Assembly: GCA_040905285.1 (NCBI GenBank)
Contig: JBBDRV010000082.1
Location: forward strand, 1-8,155
Source of the DNA: JBBDRV01 sp040905285
GTDB taxonomy: Bacteria > Bacteroidota > Rhodothermia > Balneolales > Balneolaceae
DNA length: 8,155 nucleotides
Direction: 5' to 3'
The notes beneath the pieces were generated by a model, which had not been told where the DNA came from, ran no database searches, and was given only the letters and a program-made list of their open reading frames with translations. A program made the position numbers and the translations under genes. Every line of letters starts with the position of its first letter. Position 1 is the first letter of the stretch. Of the stretch, positions 1-6,239 are shown one piece after another.

Positions 1-1083
1 CTTTACAAGGACAATATCAAGAGATCCGGTTTTCAGAATGACAGTTCTTCTCTGAAGGAATTTATTGAGGGCCTGAACCTCGATATCCGTATAAAGGAGG
101 CGACGCCTGAAGAGATCAGTCGAGTATCCCAGCTCACCTACAGAACCAATCAGTTCAACTTTACGACTATCAGAAGGTCAGAGAAGGAAATTGAGGAGGT
201 ACTCGGCAGGGATGGTTTCGTTTGTAAAGTCTGCAGGGTCAAAGACCGTTTTGGTGACTATGGCCTGGTCGGGGCAATGCTGTATAAAATATTACCGGGC
301 CGGATCCTGCTCGATTCTTTTATGCTGAGCTGTCGGGTACTCGGCCGGGGAGTCGAGCACAGCATGTTGAGATCGGTCGGGGAGACAGCCAGAGCCCATG
401 GGTTGGGTACGGTGCAGGTTAATTTTGGAGAGACAGAAAAGAACCTGCCTGCCCGGAACTTCCTTCAGGCGGTGTCCAGGGATTATTCAGGAAGTATCCC
501 TCTCACTGATGAAGGATATGTCATGCCGTCCGATTATTTGAGCGGACTGATTTACGATCCCGATAACCAAAAGTCCGGGGAATCCAGGGCCAATGGGCAG
601 GTAAAAAAATCTGTGTCAAACGCATCGAGAGAGCATCAGGGTCAGATCTTTGAGCAGATAGCAAAGGAGCTTCATCAGCCATCGAAGATAGATGAGTTAT
701 TACGTGAAAAAAAAGATTCAAATGTAAAGAAACCTCCGGCCTCATCATCAGCAGAAAGAGATCCTCTCCAAAAAATAACAGAGATCTGGGAGAGCACTCT
801 GGACAGAGAAAATATCGGCCCGGATGAGCATTTCTTTGCTGTGGGAGGCACATCATTAAAAGCAGTTGAGGTACTCTCGCAGTTGAATGAACAATTCAAC
901 AAGAACCTGACAATCGTAAGTCTTTTTGAGCACTCGACGATCCGTTTACTGGCAGAGCTTGTTGAAAGCAGGGTGGAAAATAATTCTGAATTCGACAGAA
1001 TCATAAAAAGAGCCGGATCAAGAAGGAATCGTATTCAGGCGAAAAAAATAAAAAAGGGGCATGACAGAAGAAAAACATTATGA
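1..1083 (+). CDS. FkbH-like glyceryl-transfer protein with C-terminal carrier domain (5'-partial)
   Basis: The frame is open from base 1 to the TGA at 1081-1083, giving 360 visible residues; the true start is left of the window. Visible residues 1-185 match the C-terminal half of FkbH proteins: TNQFNFTT (49-56), DRFGDYGLVG (82-91) and SCRVLGRGVE (110-119). The catalytic HAD-like half is not in view. A Lys/Ser-rich linker leads to a carrier domain (about 253-326) with FFAVGGTSLKAVEVL; the phosphopantetheine serine is visible residue 285 (codon 853-855). A basic tail ends the protein. Characterised FkbH proteins take a D-glyceryl unit from 1,3-bisphosphoglycerate, dephosphorylate it and place it on a carrier protein, for methoxymalonyl-type extenders or tetronates. 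Here the acceptor carrier seems to be fused on, which is an inference. The stop overlaps the synthase start, so the two are probably translationally coupled. An ATG at 277 lies inside the conserved domain and is not the real start. Confidence 0.9.
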   Translation, partial: LYKDNIKRSGFQNDSSSLKEFIEGLNLDIRIKEATPEEISRVSQLTYRTNQFNFTTIRRSEKEIEEVLGRDGFVCKVCRVKDRFGDYGLVGAMLYKILPGRILLDSFMLSCRVLGRGVEHSMLRSVGETARAHGLGTVQVNFGETEKNLPARNFLQAVSRDYSGSIPLTDEGYVMPSDYLSGLIYDPDNQKSGESRANGQVKKSVSNASREHQGQIFEQIAKELHQPSKIDELLREKKDSNVKKPPASSSAERDPLQKITEIWESTLDRENIGPDEHFFAVGGTSLKAVEVLSQLNEQFNKNLTIVSLFEHSTIRLLAELVESRVENNSEFDRIIKRAGSRRNRIQAKKIKKGHDRRKTL

Positions 1084-3290
1084 ATAACAAATATACGGAC
1101 AGAGAATTTGACATCGCCATTGTAGGAGTGTCCGGAAGATTTCCCAAGGCCGGGACTATCCATGAATACTGGGAAAACCTGAAAAACGGCAGAGAATGCT
1201 TTACCCGGCTGGATGATGAACGGATGATTGCCTCGGGAGTGGACCCTGATCTTCTAAAGGATCCTGATTATGTAAAGGTCTCCCCCGTATTGGACGATTA
1301 CGACAAATTTGATGCCCAGTTTTTCGATTATACTCCCAGGGAGGTATCCATGATAGATCCTCAGCAAAGGCTTTTCCTGGAATGCTGCTGGGAAGCTTTT
1401 GAAGATGCAGGATATAACCCTCACGAATATGAAGAGCCGGTGGGAGTTTTCGGGGGGAGTGCCGTCAATAGCTACATGGTTTTCAGTGGAGTGCATAATC
1501 GCTTCTATTCGGAATTTCTCCCTTCGGTTGTCGGCAATGACAACAGCTTTCTGGCAAACAGGGTATCCTATCAACTGAACCTGAATGGGCCTGCCGTAAC
1601 TGTCCAGACAGCCTGTTCCACCAGTTTGGTATCGGTTCACCTGTCGATCCAGAGTCTGCTGAACGGAGAGTGTTCAATGGCACTGGCAGGCGGCGTCGCC
1701 GTATGGGTCCCGCATGAAGCGGGACATCTGCATCAGGAAGGAAATGTCTTCACAAAGGATGGTCATTGCAGGGCATTTGATGCCAAAGCAACCGGCACTA
1801 TCTTTGGCAGTGGTGCGGGAGTTGTCCTTCTTAAGCGATTTGACGACGCTGTTGAAGATGGGGATCAAATATATGCGGTCATTAAAGGTTCAGCTGTAAA
1901 TAATGACGGTGCCAAAAAAACGAGTTATACGGCACCCAGCGTAGACGGCCAGGCAGAAGTGATCGTAGAAGCAATCGCAAACTCCGGGCTCCATGCTGAC
2001 GACATATCTTATATTGAAGCGCACGGGACCGGGACGTTTATCGGCGATCCGATTGAGGTAAGAGCCCTCACAAAAGCTTATCGGGCATTCACTGCCCGCA
2101 AAAGCTTTTGTGGAATCGGTTCGGTAAAACCGAATATCGGACACCTTGATGCGGCAGCGGGAGCTGCAGGCCTGATCAAAGTGATTTTGGCGATGAAGCA
2201 CAAGATGATTCCTCCAAGCATCAATTATAATGAGCCCAATCCCTCTATTGATTTTGAAAACAGTCCTTTCTATGTCAATCACAGTCTGAGAAAATGGGAA
2301 TCCCGGAGTGGAGCCCCTTTGCGTGCGGGTGTGACCAGTCTCGGTATGGGGGGTACAAATGCCCATCTCATTCTTGAAGAAGCACCTCTCATTGAACGGC
2401 CGGTCGTAGAAGACAGGTGGCCTGTCCTGTTGACCTTTTCTGCAAAGAAAGCCTCTGCGCTGGATGACTACTCGATGAAGCTTGCCGGTTTCCTGAAAGA
2501 TAACCCGGACGCAAAGCTTTCAAATGTAGCTTATACGCTTCAAAGAGGCAGAAAAGAATTTTCTTGTAAGAGATTTCTTACGGCGGAAGACCGGGACGAT
2601 GCCATTGAAAAGCTTGAGAAGCTCCCCGGTAACTCGGTAAAAACCTATTCCGACCATGGGGACGGGAGAGACGTTGTGTTTTTGTTTCCCGGCCAGGGTT
2701 CACAATATGTGAATATGAGCCGGGATTTGTACAAACAGAATCCGGTTTTCAGAAATCATCTTGACAAGTGTGCCGAACTTCTGGAACCGGTGATGAATGC
2801 GGATATCCGCAAAATGCTATTCCCCGAACCGGGTCATGAGGAGGAGGCAACAAAACGATTGAGTAATACCGTCAATACACAACCGGTGATTTTTTCCATT
2901 GAGTACTCGCTGGCGATGTACTGGATGGATCTCGGGATAAAGCCGGCAGCCGTACTTGGCCATAGCCTGGGTGAATTTACAGCAGCGTGCATAGCCGGGG
3001 TCTTTGACCTGGAAACCGCACTTAAACTGATTGCAGCGAGAGGCAGTATCATGCAGGAGCTGCAACCCGGTTCCATGCTGGGCGTAATGCTCCCATCCTC
3101 CGAGGTGGAAGAGTACCTGAATGACAGACTTTCCATTGCCGGCATAAATACACCCTCGTCCTGTGTTATTTCCGGAGACAAGGCAGCGATTGAAGCCATA
3201 AAGGAACTGCTTGATGCCAGGAGTGTCAAAACCCGACTGCTCGAAACATCACATGCTTTCCATTCGCGTTTGATGGATCCGGTGCTGTAA
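1080..3290 (+). CDS. Polyketide synthase, N-terminal part: ketosynthase and most of the acyltransferase
   Basis: 736 residues precede the premature TAA. The ketosynthase (about 9-435) starts at DIAIVGVSGRFP and carries the full catalytic triad: Cys179 in TACSTSL, His315 in EAHGTGT and His355 in KPNIGHLDAAAG. IDPQQRLFLE (92-101) and GMGGTNAH (422-429) are also typical. The acyltransferase starts near 531 with FLFPGQGSQ, has its nucleophile Ser629 in GHSLGEF, and has HAFH at 725-728, the signature usually linked to malonyl-CoA rather than methylmalonyl-CoA selection. The family condenses an acyl group held on the KS with malonyl-ACP by decarboxylation. The ATG overlaps the upstream stop (ATGA), with only a weak AGAAG (1066-1070) as ribosome-binding site, which suits translational coupling. 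The product ends 8 residues after HAFH and lacks the C-terminal AT subregion, carrier and thioesterase. If this is all that is made, it should not complete a cycle. Confidence 0.93.
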   Translation: MNNKYTDREFDIAIVGVSGRFPKAGTIHEYWENLKNGRECFTRLDDERMIASGVDPDLLKDPDYVKVSPVLDDYDKFDAQFFDYTPREVSMIDPQQRLFLECCWEAFEDAGYNPHEYEEPVGVFGGSAVNSYMVFSGVHNRFYSEFLPSVVGNDNSFLANRVSYQLNLNGPAVTVQTACSTSLVSVHLSIQSLLNGECSMALAGGVAVWVPHEAGHLHQEGNVFTKDGHCRAFDAKATGTIFGSGAGVVLLKRFDDAVEDGDQIYAVIKGSAVNNDGAKKTSYTAPSVDGQAEVIVEAIANSGLHADDISYIEAHGTGTFIGDPIEVRALTKAYRAFTARKSFCGIGSVKPNIGHLDAAAGAAGLIKVILAMKHKMIPPSINYNEPNPSIDFENSPFYVNHSLRKWESRSGAPLRAGVTSLGMGGTNAHLILEEAPLIERPVVEDRWPVLLTFSAKKASALDDYSMKLAGFLKDNPDAKLSNVAYTLQRGRKEFSCKRFLTAEDRDDAIEKLEKLPGNSVKTYSDHGDGRDVVFLFPGQGSQYVNMSRDLYKQNPVFRNHLDKCAELLEPVMNADIRKMLFPEPGHEEEATKRLSNTVNTQPVIFSIEYSLAMYWMDLGIKPAAVLGHSLGEFTAACIAGVFDLETALKLIAARGSIMQELQPGSMLGVMLPSSEVEEYLNDRLSIAGINTPSSCVISGDKAAIEAIKELLDARSVKTRLLETSHAFHSRLMDPVL
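3288..3290 (+). other. Premature in-frame ochre stop in the acyltransferase domain
   Basis: The codon after SRLMDPVL is TAA, followed in frame by AAA TAT CGC GAC TTT (KYRDF). In AT domains this position is a variable, usually polar residue between the HAFH motif and the next helix. GAA, CAA or AAA would each become TAA by one first-base change. No insertion or deletion is needed. Other genes here (for example those ending at 5021, 7466 and 8068) also end in TAA, which argues against reassignment of this codon. Confidence 0.9.
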
Positions 3291-3305
3291 AAATATCGCG
3301 ACTTT

Positions 3306-5021
3306 GTGGCTGCAATGACCTGCAATCGACCTTCAATTCCGGTTATTTCCACCGTGAGGGGAGATTGGGGGGCTCCTGATGAGTTCGTAAACCCGGATTA
3401 CTGGGTCGATAACATCAGACATCCGGTTCGGTTTGCCGACGCTGTTGAAAAATTGTTTGACAGGCCGGAGTGGATCATGCTGGAGGCAGGCCCCGGCAAT
3501 ATACTCACCACGCTGGCAAAACAGCATCCCAACCTGCCGCCGGAACAGGTTTTGCTTCAGTCTTTGCGACACCCGAAAGTGGAGCAAGATGACAACGTAT
3601 TTGCAATGAACACACTGGGAAGACTGTGGTCATGTGGATATCCTGTAGAATGGGAACGGATATACAAGGATAATCCGGTCCATAAAATATCGCTTCCGAC
3701 CTACGCTTTTCAGCGGGTAAGATGCTGGATCGATCCCGAACCGAGGGGAGCGGAAAGTCTTGTAAATAGTGCAGAAACCGGGGAAAAAATGAACGGTGTC
3801 GGCAACAACGAAGGCTCGGAAAAGAGGAATATCGTTGATGAGCTGACGGCTATCTGGCAGGATTTTCTGGGAATCGAAAACATCAAAAAAGATGATGATT
3901 TCTTCGAACTCGGAGGAAACTCGCTGGTCGCCGTACAACTTTTCGACGAGTTGAAATACAAGCTGGGCATTCAATTGCCGCTGTCGGCATTATTTGAAGC
4001 TCCGACCATTGAGCAGATCGCGAAGCTGATAGAGCCTGCAGAAGATGGGACCCGGACTAAAGATAAAACTCAGACTAAAAAGAAACATACTTCCGCATTG
4101 GTAAAAATACAGGGTGAAGGCAAGGAGAGACCCTTCTTTTGCGTGCATGGCCATTTTGGCAATGTTCTGTTTCTTTATGAACTGGCCAATCTGCTGGGTA
4201 AAAACCGTCCGTTTTATGGTGTTCAATCCGTTGGGCTGTCAGGCGAAGAGAACCCCCTGACCAGTATTGAGGATATGGCGGACCGTATCATCAAAGAGAT
4301 GATGGAGGTGCAACCCAGAGGCCCCTACTCCTTCGGGGGCTATTGCTACGGCACACTGGTTTCCATTGAGATAGCGAAGAAACTGGATGAAATGGGTGAG
4401 ACCTATGATCCCATTGTGATGATCGATCCGCAGCCGACGGCTTATTCAAGGGTAATCGATGATAAGGTCGTTAAATCATATAAAAAGATTACGTTTGAAC
4501 AGAAAAAAAGCAAGCACGAGGGACGGATCAGCGACAAGTCTCTGATCGAGTCAATCCAATATTTCCATGACAAAATCTCCAACAAATTGAAGTTTAATTT
4601 TAAAATCAAAGCATTCAATTTGTACATACGAAGCAAACGATTCCTAAACATGAAAATGCCTGCTTCATTCAGGGATGTGGAACTTGCCAACATGGTTGCC
4701 CATGATAACTACGTATCTAAACTCAAAGGCGATTTTAAAGCAGATGTCGAACTGATTCTATCCAAAAAGGTAACAGAAAAATTTTCGTCAGACCCCGCAT
4801 CAGACTGGGCGGGTCTGACAAAAGGGAACATGAATGTTTACCTGATTGAAGATGATGGTGTCATCATGAGTGCTGAGATGTTTAATAAGCCCTATGTACA
4901 GGGCACTGCCGGGGTGATAAAATCTATATGGAAGTTACATTCCGGGGAGCTGCCGGATAAAAACAGAACTTCGGTCAGGGATAAATACAAACCGGAGCGC
5001 AGAGAAGCGGCTACGGTTTAA
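3306..5021 (+). CDS. Polyketide synthase, C-terminal part: end of acyltransferase, carrier domain, thioesterase
   Basis: This frame continues the synthase after the TAA. The nominal GTG start at 3306 is only a formal one, because no ribosome-binding site precedes it; it counts as fragment residue 1. Residues 1-135 are the rest of the AT (YWVDNIRHPVRFADAV) and the post-AT linker (LPTYAFQRVRCW). The carrier domain (176-245) has DDFFELGGNSL with phosphopantetheine Ser206. The thioesterase (about 270-545) starts at FFCVHGHFGNVLFLYELA and has GGYCYG with Cys347 where most such domains have Ser, and Asp374 (VMIDPQP) 27 residues later, a normal triad spacing. Near the C-terminus, where GDH is expected, it reads EDDGVIMSAEMF with no His. 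The family releases the chain by hydrolysis or cyclisation. Cys nucleophiles occur in some active thioesterases; loss of His would be more serious. It may be translated only by readthrough of the TAA. Confidence 0.88.
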   Translation: MAAMTCNRPSIPVISTVRGDWGAPDEFVNPDYWVDNIRHPVRFADAVEKLFDRPEWIMLEAGPGNILTTLAKQHPNLPPEQVLLQSLRHPKVEQDDNVFAMNTLGRLWSCGYPVEWERIYKDNPVHKISLPTYAFQRVRCWIDPEPRGAESLVNSAETGEKMNGVGNNEGSEKRNIVDELTAIWQDFLGIENIKKDDDFFELGGNSLVAVQLFDELKYKLGIQLPLSALFEAPTIEQIAKLIEPAEDGTRTKDKTQTKKKHTSALVKIQGEGKERPFFCVHGHFGNVLFLYELANLLGKNRPFYGVQSVGLSGEENPLTSIEDMADRIIKEMMEVQPRGPYSFGGYCYGTLVSIEIAKKLDEMGETYDPIVMIDPQPTAYSRVIDDKVVKSYKKITFEQKKSKHEGRISDKSLIESIQYFHDKISNKLKFNFKIKAFNLYIRSKRFLNMKMPASFRDVELANMVAHDNYVSKLKGDFKADVELILSKKVTEKFSSDPASDWAGLTKGNMNVYLIEDDGVIMSAEMFNKPYVQGTAGVIKSIWKLHSGELPDKNRTSVRDKYKPERREAATV

Positions 5022-5027
5022 TGAAAC

Positions 5028-5034
5028 GGAAGAG
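5028..5034 (+). promoter_or_regulatory. Ribosome-binding site deciding the GTG start of the phosphopantetheinyl transferase
   Basis: GGAAGAG lies 5 bases before GTG at 5040. The ATG at 5021-5023, which overlaps the synthase TAA, is in another frame and opens only a short dead-end ORF, so GTG 5040 is preferred. An in-frame TGA at 5022-5024 rules out a start further upstream. Confidence 0.65.
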
Positions 5035-5039
5035 TTGCT

Positions 5040-5777
5040 GTGACAAATCGGACTCTGGAAGAAATTTTCGACCCCGAGGTGCTTTCAAATAAAGCCGGAA
5101 GGCTTGAGGAAGGTGATGTGCATTTGTGGGTGATAAACAGAATTGCGTGCCGAGAACAAAATAACTATTCGGAGTACTTTCTGAGCGAGGCTGAACAAAA
5201 CAGAGCACAAAGATTCCGGTTTAGCAGAGATCGTGATCTGTTTGTGTTGGGAAGGCATATCACAAGGATACTTTTGGCGCATTATGCAGGCAGCGATCCC
5301 GACAAGGTGAAGATCGTGCCGGATGCTTCCGGAAAACCGTCATCTGATTTGAGACTGAATTTCAATATCTCTCACTCCCACGATCAGTTGCTTTTGGGTT
5401 TTTCGAATTCTGCCATAGGAGTAGATATTGAAAAGATAGATTCTTCGGTGGATATAAAAAGTCTCGGTGAGAGCCACTTCTCAGAAATTGAGTTTCAAAT
5501 AATGATGAACGATACAAAAAATAAAAGATGTGACAGATTTTTTGAGATCTGGACCAAAAAGGAGTCCCTTGTCAAAGGGATCGGAAAAGGACTCCGTATA
5601 TCACTCCAGGATTTCAATGTCACGGGCTGGAACGGGAAAGTGCGGTGGGGTCTTCCGACCGGGCAAATGGTTGAAGGCTGGCACGTACGGGAACTTGAAG
5701 CCAAACCGGGATACAAGTCTGCTTTTGCCACTCGGAATGCAACCGTCAATCTCAGTCACTTCCGCCTGAAGAACTGA
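5040..5777 (+). CDS. Sfp-type 4'-phosphopantetheinyl transferase
   Basis: This 245-residue protein has the length and motifs of the Sfp/Gsp/HetI family. It transfers 4'-phosphopantetheine from coenzyme A to the conserved serine of carrier domains, turning apo into holo form. Motifs in order: RFSRDRDLFVLGRH (60-73, substrate-binding helix), SGKP (97-100), NFNISHSHD (107-115), GVDIE (127-131, with metal ligands Asp129 and Glu131), and FFEIWTKKESLVKGIGKGL (167-185, with Trp171, Lys173, Glu175 and Lys179). It starts 18 bases after the synthase stop on the same strand and is probably co-transcribed. Its likely substrates are the two carrier domains encoded just upstream, though enzymes of this family are often broad. 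All expected catalytic residues are present, so this gene looks intact even though the synthase does not. Confidence 0.92.
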   Translation: MTNRTLEEIFDPEVLSNKAGRLEEGDVHLWVINRIACREQNNYSEYFLSEAEQNRAQRFRFSRDRDLFVLGRHITRILLAHYAGSDPDKVKIVPDASGKPSSDLRLNFNISHSHDQLLLGFSNSAIGVDIEKIDSSVDIKSLGESHFSEIEFQIMMNDTKNKRCDRFFEIWTKKESLVKGIGKGLRISLQDFNVTGWNGKVRWGLPTGQMVEGWHVRELEAKPGYKSAFATRNATVNLSHFRLKN

Positions 5778-5793
5778 CAATGCCACTGCTATC

Positions 5794-5830
5794 GGAGGGG
5801 GATACTATCATGAACTACCTGCTACCATAA
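5794..5830 (+). other. Strong ribosome-binding site with a 6-codon ORF (possible remnant gene start or leader)
   Basis: GGAGGGGG at 5794-5801 sits 8 bases before ATG 5810, but the frame (MNYLLP) stops with TAA at 5828-5830. A second ATG at 5780 in the same frame gives 16 codons. Such a good site right behind the phosphopantetheinyl transferase suggests the start of a lost fourth gene or a tiny leader peptide. Chance cannot be excluded. Confidence 0.3.
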
Positions 5831-5884
5831 AAAATCGGACATAAATTTGCTACTTCATATGACGATTATACCGTCGGAAATGAG

Positions 5885-5924
5885 ATATGTTATCTATTAA
5901 TAATGATATATGTTATCTATTAAT
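5885..5924. repeat. Pair of 17-base AT-rich direct repeats
   Basis: ATATGTTATCTATTAAT occurs perfectly at 5885-5901 and at 5908-5924, 23 bases from start to start. Two identical copies on nearly the same helix face could be a binding site for a dimeric regulator. They could also be a simple local duplication in AT-rich DNA. No protein that would bind here is recognisable nearby. Confidence 0.8.
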
Positions 5925-6177
5925 TAGGTTACAGCATTAGGATAATTCTGCAATATTCATTTAATCAGAATAACAGTTGATCAGGTAAAGAGGTTAGGGT
6001 AAGAGAGTAAAGAGAGTATTTCTTTGGATATCGCAAATCGTTTAAAAAATGATAAAACCATTCATTAGGGTGCATTTCCGGGATCAAACTCCGGCAGAAA
6101 GTACAACGGCCTCTTCGACTTAGGACCAAGACATCCAGGGTTGGGAAAAGGATACCGGACTGCTCAGACCTGCACTA

Positions 6178-6196
6178 TAGCAGCTGAAAGCAGCTA
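6178..6196 (+). other. Small hairpin / GCAGCT direct repeat in the leader of the next gene
   Basis: TAGCAGCTGAAAGCAGCTA can fold as TAGC/GCTA and GC/GC around a TGAAA loop with one A-A mismatch. It also contains GCAGCT twice (6180-6185 and 6190-6195). It is followed by an A-run rather than a T-run, so it is not a + strand terminator. It lies about 45 bases before the ATG at 6240 and might affect the mRNA leader. Confidence 0.3.
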
Positions 6197-6226
6197 AAAA
6201 ATAAATGCTAAAACAGAGTTTAAATT

Positions 6227-6233
6227 AGGAGAG
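6227..6233 (+). promoter_or_regulatory. Ribosome-binding site of the DUF5343-like gene
   Basis: AGGAGAG lies 6 bases before ATG 6240, a near-consensus site with good spacing. It fixes the start of that gene. Confidence 0.75.
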
Positions 6234-6239
6234 TTTTTC

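Larger units (their letters stand above)
1080..5021 (+). pseudogene. Single-module type I polyketide synthase (KS-AT-ACP-TE) interrupted by one in-frame stop
   Basis: Apart from the TAA at 3288-3290 this frame is open and would encode 1313 residues. In full-length numbering the order is ketosynthase (about 9-435), KS-AT linker, acyltransferase (about 531-865), post-AT linker, carrier domain (about 918-987, Ser948) and thioesterase (about 1012-1287). There is no ketoreductase, dehydratase, enoylreductase or methyltransferase, so a condensation here would leave an unreduced beta-keto group. AT sequence resumes directly after the stop in the same frame (KYRDFVAAM following SRLMDPVL), so the two parts were one gene. 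The stop could be a true inactivating mutation, a sequencing error or, less likely, a tolerated split. No further stop or frame change is seen, so any inactivation is recent. The two halves are described separately below. Confidence 0.75.
5778..6239. other. 462-base intergenic region without a convincing gene
   Basis: On both strands I see only very short ORFs here, for example 24 codons at 6049-6123 with no ribosome-binding site and no recognisable product. The left part holds a strong ribosome-binding site with a 6-codon ORF. Bases about 5820-6060 are AT-rich and contain the 17-base direct repeat pair. Bases about 6060-6180 are richer in GC, with a small hairpin at 6078-6094 (CCGG, 9-base loop, CCGG). 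A further hairpin lies at 6178-6196. No T-run terminator for the polyketide genes and no clear sigma-70-type promoter could be assigned. The promoter of the gene at 6240 is probably in this stretch. Confidence 0.6.

Noticed and set aside
24..38. A 15-base string (ATCCGGTTTTCAGAA) shared with 2740-2754
   Set aside because: Both copies lie in unrelated coding contexts (FkbH region and AT domain) in different frames, with no wider similarity. Treated as coincidence.
707..714. An A8 run in the FkbH linker as a possible slippage site
   Set aside because: The frame continues correctly into the carrier domain, so no slippage is needed to explain the gene.
1890..2366. A 158-codon minus-strand ORF
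   Set aside because: It lies opposite the ketosynthase histidine motifs, which are fully supported on the plus strand. It has no domain of its own.
3288..3290. A frameshift, selenocysteine or codon reassignment as explanation for the interruption
   Set aside because: Both halves are in the same frame, selenocysteine uses TGA rather than TAA, and other genes in the window end normally with TAA.
2834..3352. A 172-codon minus-strand ORF opposite the acyltransferase region
   Set aside because: The plus strand encodes clear AT motifs over the same bases, and the minus-strand protein has no recognisable domain. It is an antisense shadow.
6049..6123. A 24-codon ORF in the intergenic region
   Set aside because: It has no ribosome-binding site, no recognisable product and atypical composition.
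6060..6200. A possible riboswitch or structured RNA in the GC-richer leader segment
   Set aside because: Only small isolated stems were found, and they do not match the cyclic-di-GMP or other common riboswitch cores I compared from memory.
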